A DNA stretch of 64,000 nt, from NCBI RefSeq assembly GCF_009746585.1, contig NZ_WRPO01000009.1, forward strand, positions 62,001 to 126,000, written 5' to 3'. The first letter of the stretch is position 1; every line of letters starts with the position of its first letter. The notes below the pieces were generated by a model. It searched no databases and was not told where the DNA came from. It saw only the letters and a list, made by a program, of their open reading frames with translations. Positions 8,872-17,323 of the stretch are shown here, one piece after another. The stretch is from Novosphingobium aquimarinum. Its GTDB lineage: Bacteria > Pseudomonadota > Alphaproteobacteria > Sphingomonadales > Sphingomonadaceae. Both the position numbers and the translations under genes were made by a program.

Positions 8872-9669
8872 ATGCGGGCCCTGCTCGCCTTGCTGCTGGC
8901 AATGGTCGCCGCGCTCTGTGCGGGACCGGCGCTGGCTGCGCCCGAATTCCCCAAGCTGACCGGGCGCGTGGTCGATGCGGCGAATATCATCCCCCCAGAC
9001 GAGGAAGCTCGGCTCGACAGCAAGCTGGCGGCGCTCGAAGCGGAATCGCAGCGCCAACTCGTCGTCGCTACCTTGCCGAGCCTGCAAGGCTACGAGATTT
9101 CGGATTACGGCTACCAGCTTGGCCGCGCCTGGGGGCTCGGTGACGAACAGCGCAATGACGGGGCAATCCTGATCGTCGCTCCCAACGAGCGCAAATTGCG
9201 GATCGAAGTCGGCTACGGCCTGGAGCCGATCGTCACCGACGGCTTTTCCTCCGACGTTATCAACCAGATTATCGTGCCGCGCTTCAAGGCGGACGATCTT
9301 CCCGGCGGGATCGAAGCCGGGACCGACGCACTTATCACCCAGCTCCAACTGCCCCCCGACGAAGCGGCGCAAGTCGCTGCCGAGGCGGATCGCGCAGCCA
9401 CCGCGAACGCGAGCGGCGGAGTCGACATCATGGCGGTGCTGCCCATCCTCATATTCGTGTTCTTCTTTTTCATCCTGCCGATGCTGCGCGGCCGCTCGCG
9501 CGGGGGATCGCGGCGTCGTTCGCGAATGGGCCCGGTCGTTTGGATACCCGGCGGCTTCGGTTCGTCGGGCGGCGGCGGCTGGTCCGGGGGCGGCGGCGGT
9601 TTCGGTGGGGGCGGATTTTCCGGTGGCGGCGGCAGCTTCGGCGGCGGCGGCGCGAGCGGAAGCTGGTAG
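8872..9669 (+). CDS. TPM-domain (YgcG-type) secreted/membrane protein
   Basis: The 265-residue protein has a cleavable signal peptide (ALLLAMVAALCAG to LAAPEFP), a TPM domain (about residues 30-160, including LTGRVVDAAN, GRAWGLGDEQRNDGAILI and VGYGLEPIVTD), a single membrane helix (IMAVLPILIFVFFFFILP) and a glycine/serine-rich tail made of FGGGG/SGGGG repeats. TPM domains have been linked to photosystem II repair phosphatases in plants, while the bacterial role is unclear. The tail resembles other YgcG proteins. The start is the ATG at 8872, 13 bases after lemA. Confidence 0.9.
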   Translation: MRALLALLLAMVAALCAGPALAAPEFPKLTGRVVDAANIIPPDEEARLDSKLAALEAESQRQLVVATLPSLQGYEISDYGYQLGRAWGLGDEQRNDGAILIVAPNERKLRIEVGYGLEPIVTDGFSSDVINQIIVPRFKADDLPGGIEAGTDALITQLQLPPDEAAQVAAEADRAATANASGGVDIMAVLPILIFVFFFFILPMLRGRSRGGSRRRSRMGPVVWIPGGFGSSGGGGWSGGGGGFGGGGFSGGGGSFGGGGASGSW

Positions 9670-9678
9670 GGACGAACC

Positions 9679-10362
9679 ATGGCACCCCCACTCTCCCTTT
9701 CCGCTGAGGATCACGACCGCATCAGCAAGGCCGTCGCCGCGGCCGAGGCCGACAGCGCCGGCGAGATCGTGACGATCCTCGCCGAACGCTCGGACGGATA
9801 TACCGACGTCGCGCTCAGTTGGGCGGCCTTGGCGGCGATCGCCACGCTCGCCGCCCTTGCCGTCGCGCCCGGCGCCTTTCTCGAACCTTATGCCTGGCTG
9901 CGCGGCGGCTGGGTGAGCGAATGGACCATTCGCGATGCCTTGTTGGTCGCACTCGTCGTCACCGCATCGGAATTCCTGGCGGTGCTGCTGATACAGCTGT
10001 GGCCGCCGTTCAAATTCTGGCTGGTGCCGCCGCCGATCAAGTCCCTGCGGGTGCGCGATCAGGCGGTGCGGGCCTTTCGCATCGGCGCCGAACGGCGCAC
10101 GCATGGGCGCACCGGCATTCTCATCTACCTTTCGATACGCGAGCGTCGGGCCGAGATCGTTGCCGACGCCGCCATCGCGGCGCGCGTGGATCCCGACGTA
10201 TGGGCCGACGCCATGGCGGCGATGCTCGCTCGCGTCGGGCAGGGCCATGTCACCGACGGCATGATCGCGGCCATCGAGCGCGTCGGGGCGATCGTCGCGG
10301 AGCACTTCCCTCGCCCCGCGGACGACCAGAACGAACTGCCGGACAGGTTGATAGAAGTATGA
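9679..10362 (+). CDS. Second TPM-domain membrane protein
   Basis: The 227-residue protein starts without a signal peptide and carries a TPM-like fold split by two membrane segments: around residues 45-65 (LSWAALAAIATLAALAV) and 88-112 (ALLVALVVTASEFLAVLLI). The C-terminal part AERRTHGRTGILIYLSIRER and AEIVADAAI is typical of the YgcG-like partner protein that accompanies LemA and the signal-peptide-bearing TPM protein. It begins 9 bases after the previous gene and overlaps the Nudix gene by ATGA. Function is unknown. The gene trio probably forms one envelope complex. Confidence 0.85.
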   Translation: MAPPLSLSAEDHDRISKAVAAAEADSAGEIVTILAERSDGYTDVALSWAALAAIATLAALAVAPGAFLEPYAWLRGGWVSEWTIRDALLVALVVTASEFLAVLLIQLWPPFKFWLVPPPIKSLRVRDQAVRAFRIGAERRTHGRTGILIYLSIRERRAEIVADAAIAARVDPDVWADAMAAMLARVGQGHVTDGMIAAIERVGAIVAEHFPRPADDQNELPDRLIEV

Positions 10363-10895
10363 TCGAAGATGCCGACGCGCCCGAGGAGATCGTCTGGGAA
10401 GGCCAATACATCGTCACGAAGAAGCGTGGACGGTGGGAATACGTGGGCCGCGCGCGCGGGATCCATGCGGCGGTGATCCTGGCCGTCGATGACGCCGATC
10501 ACGTGATCCTGGTGGAGCAGTTCCGCGTCCCGCTCGGCCGCAAATGCATCGAGCTTCCCGCCGGCCTGGTGGGCGATCACGACGATGTCGCGGGCGAGGA
10601 TGCCGCCACGGCCGGTGCTCGCGAACTGGAAGAGGAAACCGGATATGCCGCGGGCCGCATCGACGTGGTCGGCGAATTCCATTCCTCGCCGGGGATGGTG
10701 AGCGAGAGCTTCACTCTACTGCGTGCGCATGATTTGAAGCAGGTCGGCGAAGGCGGCGGAGTCGACAGCGAGAACATCACCGTCCACCGCGTACCGCTGG
10801 CCGGGATCGAGCAAGCCATCGCCGGGTGGCGCGAGCAAGGCTACGCGATCGACGTAAAATTGCTGCTGCTGCTGGGGGCGAAGCTGCTCGGCTGA
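10359..10895 (+). CDS. Nudix hydrolase, ADP-ribose pyrophosphatase-like
   Basis: The 178-residue protein contains the Nudix core GARELEEETGY, with the upstream Glu at the expected 7-residue spacing and the preceding LPAGLV of ADP-ribose/sugar-nucleotide hydrolases. The segment between PAGLV and that Glu (GDHDDVAG) is about five residues longer than usual, so the Gly-x5-Glu part of the box is stretched. The N-terminal half forms the dimer-swapped beta sheet of NudF-type enzymes (GIHAAVILAV, VILVEQFRVPLG). Likely substrate is ADP-ribose or GDP-mannose, not proven. It overlaps both neighbours by 4 and 1 bases. Confidence 0.88.
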   Translation: MIEDADAPEEIVWEGQYIVTKKRGRWEYVGRARGIHAAVILAVDDADHVILVEQFRVPLGRKCIELPAGLVGDHDDVAGEDAATAGARELEEETGYAAGRIDVVGEFHSSPGMVSESFTLLRAHDLKQVGEGGGVDSENITVHRVPLAGIEQAIAGWREQGYAIDVKLLLLLGAKLLG

Positions 10896-11101
10896 TGCGC
10901 ACCAAGCCGGGGCACTGCGCGCGCAAGCGCCGCTTCGCGAGCGAGGCTGCCGCCAATGACATGGCAGCGATCGCGCAAGTCACCCTGCGCCCCTATCGTT
11001 GCGGGCTGTGCCGCCAGTGGCACCTCACCAGCCGCACCAAGGGGATGAAGCTTCCCCCCTTCGAACTGGCAAGGCGCAAGGCAGCAGCCCGCGATCGGTG
11101 A
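10895..11101 (+). CDS. Small basic CxxC protein, hypothetical
   Basis: The 68-residue, strongly basic protein starts at an ATG that overlaps the Nudix stop (TGATG). It contains YRCGLCRQWHLTS, a CxxC followed by His that could bind a metal, and Lys/Arg-rich ends. I do not recognise a named family. The tight overlap and the codon use like its neighbours make it a real last gene of the lemA operon. An RNA- or nucleotide-linked role would be a guess. Confidence 0.75.
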   Translation: MRTKPGHCARKRRFASEAAANDMAAIAQVTLRPYRCGLCRQWHLTSRTKGMKLPPFELARRKAAARDR

Positions 11102-11131
11102 CCCGACCCCGCCACTGCCTCGCAGCGCGAT

Positions 11132-12001
11132 TTACAGCGTGGTGAAGATGGCCCCGAAGTCCTTGCCGCCACCGCCGGCTTCGCAAAAGGCCTCGTAGAT
11201 CTTCATGGCGTGCTCGCCCATCGGCACAGTAGCGCCGGCGCTTTCGGCGCCTTGCATTGCGAGCCGGAGATCCTTCAGCATCAGCGCCGAGGCGAACCCG
11301 CCAGCGTAATCGTTGTCCGCCGGGCTCGTGACGCCGACGCCTGCAGCTGGAGTGTAATCGTTGAGCGACCAGTTGTAGCCGGTGGCATTCGAGCTGATCT
11401 CGTAGAACATCTGCGGGTCGAGCCCAGCCTTTTCCGCCAGCTTCAGCGCTTCGCAGGTCCCGATCATATGGATCGCCAGCAGCATGTTGTTGCACATCTT
11501 GGCGACCTGCCCGGCCCCGATCGCACCGGCGTGGATCACCTTCTTGGCCATCGGCTCGAGGACCGTCTGCGCCTTGGCGAAAGCCGCTTCGGTGCCGCCG
11601 ACCATGAAGGTCAGCGTCCCACCGTTGGCCGCAGCGATCCCGCCCGAGACCGGCGCATCGACCATTTCGTAGCCCGCCTCGCGCGCCAGCTTCTCGACTT
11701 CGCGTGCGGTGTCGACGTCGATCGTGGAGCAATCGAGAAAGAGCGCGCCAGCAGGCGCCCTGCTGAACACGTCGCTGGTGTAGACGCTCTTCACGATCCC
11801 GCCATTGGGCAGCATCGTCACCACGGCATCGACGCCCGCCACCGCCTCGGGGACGGTCGAAAATGTGGCACAGCCGTTTTCGCCTGCGCGCGCCAGAGCC
11901 TCCTCGGACAAGTCGAAGGCCTGCACGTCGTGCCCCGCCTTGACGAGGTTCGCGGCCATGCCGCCGCCCATGTTGCCAAGCCCGATAAACGCGATTTTCA
12001 T
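11132..12001 (-). CDS. mmsB: 3-hydroxyisobutyrate dehydrogenase
   Basis: MmsB oxidises 3-hydroxyisobutyrate to methylmalonate semialdehyde with NAD+ in valine breakdown. The 289-residue protein has the nucleotide loop GLGNMGGGMAANLVKAG, the substrate-binding DAPVSGG and the catalytic-lysine region GAGQVAKMCNNM. The tail GKDFGAIFTTL is typical for the family. The gene starts 2 bases after the enoyl-CoA hydratase stop and is the last member of the valine cluster. The reading frame stays open through the upstream gene, but the family N-terminus MKIAFIGLGNMG fixes the start. Confidence 0.95.
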   Translation of the reverse strand: MKIAFIGLGNMGGGMAANLVKAGHDVQAFDLSEEALARAGENGCATFSTVPEAVAGVDAVVTMLPNGGIVKSVYTSDVFSRAPAGALFLDCSTIDVDTAREVEKLAREAGYEMVDAPVSGGIAAANGGTLTFMVGGTEAAFAKAQTVLEPMAKKVIHAGAIGAGQVAKMCNNMLLAIHMIGTCEALKLAEKAGLDPQMFYEISSNATGYNWSLNDYTPAAGVGVTSPADNDYAGGFASALMLKDLRLAMQGAESAGATVPMGEHAMKIYEAFCEAGGGGKDFGAIFTTL

Positions 12002-12003
12002 GT

Positions 12004-12786
12004 CTACTTGGCCTTCCAGACGCCGGGACGCTTCTCCACGAAGGCGGTCATGCCCTCGGTCTTGTCTTCGGTGGACGCGAGAACCTGGAACATGCGGCGC
12101 TCGGCCAGGAGGCCCAATTCCAGCGTGGTCTCGAAGGCGACGTCGACCATCTCCTTGTTGATCATAGCGGCAAGCGGCGGCATCGACGCGATCGTCTCGG
12201 CCGCCTTCACTGCTTCGTCCATCAGCTGCTCGTGCGGAACGACGCGGCTGACGAGGCCAGAGCGCTCGGCTTCGGCCGCATCCATGTTGCGACCGGTCAG
12301 ACACATGTCCATCGCCTTGGATTTGCCGACCGCGCGCGTCAGGCGCTGCGAGCCACCCATGCCGGGCGCGACGCCCAGCTTGATCTCGGGCTGACCGAAC
12401 TTGGCGTTCTCCGAAGCGATGATGAAGTCCGCCATCATCGCCAGCTCGCACCCGCCGCCCAAGGCGAAGCCGTTGACCGCTGCGATCCACGGCTTGCGCA
12501 CGCGGCGCACGATGTCCGCCTGCCACCCGGAGAAGAAGTCCTGCTTGAAGAACTCCGCGCTCGATTTTTCGACCATTTCCTTGATGTCGGCGCCGGCGGC
12601 GAACGCCTTGTCGCCGGAACCGGTGATGACCGCGCAAAGCTGGCCGTCGTCCGCCTGGTATGCCTTGAAGGCTTCCGTCAGTTCGGCGAGCACCGTCGAG
12701 TTGAGGGCGTTCAAGGACTTGGGCCGGTTCAGCGTGATCAGCGTCACCGCGCCCTTGGTTTCGACCGTGATCGTTTCGTAGCTCAT
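12004..12786 (-). CDS. Enoyl-CoA hydratase of the valine pathway
   Basis: The 260-residue crotonase hydrates methacrylyl-CoA in this context. It keeps the oxyanion-hole segment [11 protein letters not shown] and both catalytic glutamates, in [11 protein letters not shown] and GQPEIKLGV, so it should be a true hydratase. The ATG at 12786 overlaps the stop of the upstream hydrolase (ATGA), which favours it over an ATG four codons earlier. Substrate assignment comes from the neighbouring genes. The sequence itself is close to general short-chain enoyl-CoA hydratases. Confidence 0.92.
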   Translation of the reverse strand: MSYETITVETKGAVTLITLNRPKSLNALNSTVLAELTEAFKAYQADDGQLCAVITGSGDKAFAAGADIKEMVEKSSAEFFKQDFFSGWQADIVRRVRKPWIAAVNGFALGGGCELAMMADFIIASENAKFGQPEIKLGVAPGMGGSQRLTRAVGKSKAMDMCLTGRNMDAAEAERSGLVSRVVPHEQLMDEAVKAAETIASMPPLAAMINKEMVDVAFETTLELGLLAERRMFQVLASTEDKTEGMTAFVEKRPGVWKAK

Positions 12787-13826
12787 AGCGGTTTCCATTC
12801 CTCGTTTGCGGCAAGCTGCGCGAAGATCGCGTCCAGCGTTTCAGCGCTCACGCCTTCGGGCGTGGCGGGGTTCCATTTGGGCGCATGGTCCTTGTCGACG
12901 ATCACCGCCCGCACGCCTTCGGCAAAGTCGGGCTTCGTCAGCACCCGCGAGGCGATGCGGTATTCCATCGCCATGTTGTCGGCAAAGTCGCCAAGCGACT
13001 TCGATTCCTTCAATTGCCGCAGTGAAACCTTGCAGGCCTGCGGACTCTTGGACCTCAAAGTGGCCAATTCCTTGGCGGCCCATTCACTATCGTCCTTCTC
13101 GAGCGATGTGAGGATGTCTTCGAGGCGATCCGACGCGAAGTGCCTGCGGATCGTCGCGGCATGCGGAGCGATCTTCGGATCGGGCGGGGTTGTGGCCAGA
13201 GAAGACAAAACGCCTGCGATATCGTGCCCGGCCTCGATCCGGCGCTTAGCCTCTGGCAAGGCTTCGGCCGGGAGGTAATGCGTCGCAAGCCCCGCCCAGA
13301 GGCATTCGGCGCCATCGAGCCGCGCGCCCGTAATGGCGAGAAACTGGCCGATGCGCCCCTCGAGGCGGGAAAGATACCAGCCTCCGCCGACGTCGGGAAA
13401 CAGCCCAATCCCCGTTTCGGGCATGGCGAAGCGCGTGTTCTCGGTCGCCACCCGGAACGTCGCGGGCTGCGAGATGCCAACGCCGCCGCCCATCGTGATC
13501 CCGTCCATGAACGCGACCACGGGCTTGGGATAGGTGAAGATCTGGTGGTTCAGGCGGTATTCGTCGTAGAAGAAGGCGCGACCCGCCTTGCCCTCATCGT
13601 TCAGGGCCGACTGGCGAAGCAAGTTGATGTCGCCGCCCGAGCAGAACCCCCTGCCCTCGCTGTGATCGATGATGACCGCCTTGACGGCATCGTCGCCTTC
13701 CCACGATTGCAACGCTTCGCTCATGTCGCGGCACATCTCATGCGTCAGTGCATGGATCGCCTTGGGTCGATTGAGTGTACAGTAAGCCACGGCGCCCGCG
13801 CGCCGGGTCAGCAGTTCTTCGGTCAT
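12783..13826 (-). CDS. 3-hydroxyisobutyryl-CoA hydrolase
   Basis: The 347-residue crotonase-fold thioesterase releases CoA from 3-hydroxyisobutyryl-CoA, the unusual hydrolytic step of valine catabolism. It has the HIBCH signature blocks [21 protein letters not shown] and [18 protein letters not shown], and the long C-terminal helical part ([20 protein letters not shown], HAPKWNP) that separates it from simple hydratases. It lies 10 bases after the acyl-CoA dehydrogenase and overlaps the hydratase start. Confidence 0.94.
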   Translation of the reverse strand: MTEELLTRRAGAVAYCTLNRPKAIHALTHEMCRDMSEALQSWEGDDAVKAVIIDHSEGRGFCSGGDINLLRQSALNDEGKAGRAFFYDEYRLNHQIFTYPKPVVAFMDGITMGGGVGISQPATFRVATENTRFAMPETGIGLFPDVGGGWYLSRLEGRIGQFLAITGARLDGAECLWAGLATHYLPAEALPEAKRRIEAGHDIAGVLSSLATTPPDPKIAPHAATIRRHFASDRLEDILTSLEKDDSEWAAKELATLRSKSPQACKVSLRQLKESKSLGDFADNMAMEYRIASRVLTKPDFAEGVRAVIVDKDHAPKWNPATPEGVSAETLDAIFAQLAANEEWKPL

Positions 13827-13836
13827 AGCCCCCTCC

Positions 13837-14982
13837 TCACTGGCGCAGAAGTTCGCGCCCGACGATCATCCGCATGACCTGATTGGTACCCTCCAGGATA
13901 GAGTGCACGCGCAAGTCGCGCCAGAAGCGTTCGATGGGGTAATCCTTGAGGTAGCCATAGCCCCCAAACAACTGCAGCGCATCGTTCACGATCTGCGAAC
14001 CGCTATCGGTTGCAAGCCGCTTGGCCATGGCCGAAAAACGCGTCTTATCGGGCGCGCCCGCGGTGACCTTGGCGGCGGCGAGATAGAGCAAGGCACGCGC
14101 CGCTTCGAGGTCGGTCGCCATGTCGGCGAGCATGAACTGCGTGTTCTGGAAATCGCCGATCGGCTGATCGAACTGCTTACGGTCCTTCACGTACTGGATC
14201 GCTTCGTCGAGGCAACGTTGCGCGCCGCCCAGCGAGCAGGCGCCGATATTGATGCGCCCACCATCCAGCCCCATCATCGCGAAGCGGAAGCCCTCACCCT
14301 CTCCACCGACGCGGTTCGCCACCGGCACGCGGACGTCCTCGAAGATGACCTGCGCCGTAGGGGATGCGTTCCAGCCCAGTTTCTTTTCAGGCGCGCCGAA
14401 ACTCAGGCCCGGCGTGCCTTTCTCGACCACGAAGCAGGATATGCCCTTCACTTTGTGGTCGCCCGTGCGAGCCATCACGACGTAGATATCGTTGACGCCG
14501 CCGCCCGAGATGAATTGCTTGCTGCCGTTGAGAACGTATTCGTCTCCTTCGAGCCTTGCGCTGGTCTTGAGCGCCGCCGCATCGGAGCCCGATCCGGGTT
14601 CGGTAAGGCAATAGGAGGCAATTTTCTCCATCGTCACCAGCTCGGGGAGGTAACGGTCCTTCAGGTCCTGCGATCCGAACATGTCGATCATCCACGCCGC
14701 CATGTTGTGGATCGAGATGTAGGCGCTGGTGGTCGGACAACCATAGGCCATTGCTTCCATGATCAGCGCGGCTTCGAGCCTCCCCAACCCGATCCCGCCA
14801 TTCTCCTCGGAAACGTAGATCGCGCCGAAACCGAGTTCGCCTGCGGCCTTCCACACGTCGATAGGGTAGTGATGCGTCTCGTCCCACTCCGCCGCGAACG
14901 GCGTGATTCGGTCTTCGGTGAACTTGCGCGCGGTATCCTGAATCGCGAGCTGGTCTTCGGTCAGCGCAAACTGTTCGGTCAT
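13837..14982 (-). CDS. Acyl-CoA dehydrogenase, probably isobutyryl-CoA dehydrogenase
   Basis: The 381-residue flavoprotein oxidises an acyl-CoA to the enoyl-CoA and passes electrons to ETF. It shows the FAD/substrate blocks YCLTEPGSGSDAAAL and KQFISGGG and the C-terminal catalytic glutamate region ILEGTNQVMRMIVGRELL. By position upstream of HIBYL-CoA hydrolase and 3-hydroxyisobutyrate dehydrogenase, the substrate is inferred to be isobutyryl-CoA (ACAD8/MmsC type). A G-rich ribosome site precedes the ATG. The upstream lipoprotein gene is 25 bases away. Confidence 0.92.
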   Translation of the reverse strand: MTEQFALTEDQLAIQDTARKFTEDRITPFAAEWDETHHYPIDVWKAAGELGFGAIYVSEENGGIGLGRLEAALIMEAMAYGCPTTSAYISIHNMAAWMIDMFGSQDLKDRYLPELVTMEKIASYCLTEPGSGSDAAALKTSARLEGDEYVLNGSKQFISGGGVNDIYVVMARTGDHKVKGISCFVVEKGTPGLSFGAPEKKLGWNASPTAQVIFEDVRVPVANRVGGEGEGFRFAMMGLDGGRINIGACSLGGAQRCLDEAIQYVKDRKQFDQPIGDFQNTQFMLADMATDLEAARALLYLAAAKVTAGAPDKTRFSAMAKRLATDSGSQIVNDALQLFGGYGYLKDYPIERFWRDLRVHSILEGTNQVMRMIVGRELLRQ

Positions 14983-15007
14983 CTCAAGCCCCCCTTTTTT
15001 CTGATCT

Positions 15008-15520
15008 TCAAGTAGTGCAGCGGCTGTAGACCAGCGGCTCGGGCATGGCGTCGGGCCCCTTGTCGCGGCGGGTCAGAGTCTCGCCGTCGTCGCTCAGTTC
15101 CAGCGCGACTTCGAGAATCCAGCTGTGCCCCTCACCGGAGAATTTGAACGACGCGGCCAGCAAATCCGCATCGACCCGCTGGATCATCCCCAGCTTCGCC
15201 ACCGACTCGTAGAACTTGAGGGTGTCGGGGCTCACGACCATGAGGCCTTTGGCATCGCCTTTGGTAGACGTGCAATCGGCGGCGACGAGGCCCCAGCGGC
15301 CCCGCATCGCCGGGGGAATCGCGTCGCTCGGGATGGCTGGTGCTGCGCTGGCGCTGGCGGCCGGCGAGGCTTCGACTGCTTCCTCGCGGTCCGCGCCGGC
15401 CGAAGCGCTTTCCATAACCGAGGCGTCGGTTCCCTGGGCTTCGGGCTCTGCATTCTGGCTCGAACACGCCCCTAGCGTCAGCAACGCCGTACAGGCGAGC
15501 AGCGGCAACATGATTTTCAT
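15008..15520 (-). CDS. Hypothetical lipoprotein
   Basis: The 170-residue protein has a lipoprotein signal (IMLPLLACTALLTLGAC), a low-complexity Ala/Glu/Ser linker (about residues 22-62) and a small globular domain with two cysteines (ADCTS and YSRCTT). I do not recognise the family; similar short lipoproteins with an IPxxMRGRWGL motif occur in sphingomonads. The start at 15520 is set by the signal peptide. It sits between the acylating aldehyde dehydrogenase and the valine genes on the same strand, with a strong hairpin upstream. Confidence 0.8.
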   Translation of the reverse strand: MKIMLPLLACTALLTLGACSSQNAEPEAQGTDASVMESASAGADREEAVEASPAASASAAPAIPSDAIPPAMRGRWGLVAADCTSTKGDAKGLMVVSPDTLKFYESVAKLGMIQRVDADLLAASFKFSGEGHSWILEVALELSDDGETLTRRDKGPDAMPEPLVYSRCTT

Positions 15521-15543
15521 CGATCTCTCCAGTCGACTCGTGC

Positions 15544-15577
15544 CTCGGCGCGCGGCGATCCGCACCCGCGCGCCGAG
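15544..15577. other. Strong GC-rich hairpin between aldehyde dehydrogenase and lipoprotein genes
   Basis: A perfect 12-bp stem, CTCGGCGCGCGG (15544-15555) and its complement (15566-15577), encloses a 10-base loop. No T-run follows on the minus strand, so it is not a classical terminator. It could attenuate or stabilise the transcript between 15597 and 15520. Confidence 0.55.
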
Positions 15578-15596
15578 AAAACGCTTTCGGCTGCTA

Positions 15597-17021
15597 TCAG
15601 CCGATCAGTTCGATGATGTCCTTGCCGAACAGGTCCTCGTCGGCGGGAATGGACTTGGTCTGCGCCAGCGGCTTGGAAACCCAGGTCTCGTTGATGAGAT
15701 CGCGCCAAGTGATGTTGTTGTTGGTGCCATTGCCGCCCCACGAGCCGCAGCCCAACGAGAAGGTTTGGCGCATGCCGTTCCACAAGTTGCCCGAGTTCGA
15801 GGCCGACTGCGGCTGGTTGACCATCACACGGCTGGTGCGCGTGTTGTTCGCCAGCTTCATGATGTTTTCGTCGGAGTTCGAGTAAATCCCGCAGGAGTGA
15901 CCCTGGCCCTGATAGGCCTGGATGTTGTTGGTCAGCGCGATCGCCTCATCGATGTCCTTGGCCCGATAGAGCGCCATCGTCACCGTCATCTTCTCGCCCG
16001 AGAACTTGTAGTCGGCGCCGTGGCCCGTTTCCGGCACGATGAAGAACTTCGTCCCCTCGGGAATCTGGAAGCCGGCATAATCAGCGATGAAGTCGGCGGG
16101 TTGGGCCACGACTTTAGCGTTGATGTGCTCGCCATCTTCCCAGATCGCGTTCTGCAGCTTGGTCTTGTTCTCGCCCTCGATGATGAATCCACCCTTCTCG
16201 ATGAGCTTCGCCAGCATCTCGTCGTAGATCGCGTCGAGTAGGATCACCGCGTTGTCGGAAGAGCACGAAGCCGCGTTGTCGAGCGTCTTCGACAGCAGGA
16301 TCTTGGCGGCCGCGTCATCGAGGTCGGCGGTATCGTCGACGGTGATGACCGCATTGCCCACGCCCACGCCCAGCGCTGGCGTGCCCGACGAATAGGCCGC
16401 GGTCACCATCGCGCCGCCGCCGGTCGCGAGCACGCGATCGCACTGCTTCATCACCTCGTTCGTCTTTTCGACCGAAGGCCGCTCGATCGCGATCACGAGG
16501 TCGGCGGGCGCGCCCATCTTCTCGAGCGCATCGCGCATCAGGCCGCAGATCTTGGCGTTGACGAACTTGGCGCGCGGGTGCGGACAGACGATGATCGAGT
16601 TGCGACCCTTGACCGCGCTGATCGCCTTGATGACCGGGGTCGCCTCGGGGTTGGTCGAAGGCGACAGCGCGCCGATCACGCCGACGGGCTTGGCGATCTT
16701 GACGATGTTGCGCTCGGGCAGCTCCTCGATGATCCCCACCGACTTGTCGTCGATGATATCGTACAGCGTGGCGCGGGTCTTCACCGAGATCTTCTTGAAC
16801 TTGCCCTCGTAATTGCCGAGCTGCGTTTCCTCGACCGTCTCGCGAGCGATCTCTTCATCCATACCCGGCTTGCAGACGGCATAGACCATGCCCTTGATCC
16901 AGGTATCGACCTGCTCCTGCGTGGCATGCTCGATCTGCGCCTGCGCCTTGCGCGAGCGAGCGACGAGTTCCGCGACTTCGTCCGCGATAGTGATTTCCGC
17001 TACGTCTTCAACGGTGGCCAT
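15597..17021 (-). CDS. CoA-acylating aldehyde dehydrogenase (AdhE-N/SauS type)
   Basis: The 474-residue protein belongs to the acylating aldehyde dehydrogenases related to the N-terminal half of AdhE and to sulfoacetaldehyde dehydrogenase SauS. Evidence is the catalytic-cysteine block NAASCSSDNAVI, the PVGVIGALSPSTNP and GGGAMVTAAYSSG segments, and the C-terminal SLGCGSWGGNGTNNNITW with LINETWVS. It would convert an aldehyde, NAD+ and CoA to an acyl-CoA. It is not the usual methylmalonate-semialdehyde dehydrogenase MmsA, yet it lies upstream of four valine catabolic genes and catalyses the same kind of reaction. Its substrate is unknown: acetaldehyde, sulfoacetaldehyde or methylmalonate semialdehyde are possible. 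Confidence 0.85.
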   Translation of the reverse strand: MATVEDVAEITIADEVAELVARSRKAQAQIEHATQEQVDTWIKGMVYAVCKPGMDEEIARETVEETQLGNYEGKFKKISVKTRATLYDIIDDKSVGIIEELPERNIVKIAKPVGVIGALSPSTNPEATPVIKAISAVKGRNSIIVCPHPRAKFVNAKICGLMRDALEKMGAPADLVIAIERPSVEKTNEVMKQCDRVLATGGGAMVTAAYSSGTPALGVGVGNAVITVDDTADLDDAAAKILLSKTLDNAASCSSDNAVILLDAIYDEMLAKLIEKGGFIIEGENKTKLQNAIWEDGEHINAKVVAQPADFIADYAGFQIPEGTKFFIVPETGHGADYKFSGEKMTVTMALYRAKDIDEAIALTNNIQAYQGQGHSCGIYSNSDENIMKLANNTRTSRVMVNQPQSASNSGNLWNGMRQTFSLGCGSWGGNGTNNNITWRDLINETWVSKPLAQTKSIPADEDLFGKDIIELIG

Positions 17022-17051
17022 GGCATCGTTCCCTTTTGATCATCGAACGTC

Positions 17052-17063
17052 GCGAACGTTCGC
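17052..17063. promoter_or_regulatory. Perfect 12-base palindrome in divergent promoter region
   Basis: GCGAACGTTCGC lies about 30 bases upstream of the aldehyde dehydrogenase start. It is a possible regulator site, but a palindrome of this length can arise by chance in GC-rich DNA. Confidence 0.3.
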
Positions 17064-17115
17064 GCGCCGTGTTTCGGATTGGTTCCTGCACAATCCCCAG
17101 ATGGGGTGCAAACAG

Positions 17116-17133
17116 TTTAATCGATCAATTAAA
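17116..17133. promoter_or_regulatory. Candidate operator TTTAAT-N6-ATTAAA
   Basis: The 302-base gap between the divergent aldehyde dehydrogenase and flavin reductase holds an AT-rich island with perfect 6-base arms (17116-17121 and 17128-17133) around CGATCA. Such spacing suits a dimeric TetR- or GntR-type repressor. No regulator gene is adjacent. I see no RNA gene or terminator in the rest of this gap. Confidence 0.4.
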
Positions 17134-17323
17134 TTGGTGCAGTTGCCATTCTTGCAAGCAATCGTTCGCACCTTGCACCTGCAGAATGGGTCAGGTTATC
17201 GCACCACCGTCGGTCGCGGCGGGACTCTTGCCCTTGAAACTGCGCGCTCGTGCCGACAGGTTGCGCGTCAGCGAAAGATTCGCCACCGGCGAAGGACAAC
17301 ATGGAGCATAACGCGCTTTGGGC

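Noticed and set aside
9560..9665. Tandem GGC-rich repeats
   Set aside because: They encode the glycine/serine tail of the TPM protein; not a CRISPR array or a mobile repeat.
8812..10305. A 497-codon minus-strand frame opposite the TPM genes
   Set aside because: Low-complexity shadow of the glycine-rich repeat and neighbouring genes, with no recognisable protein features.
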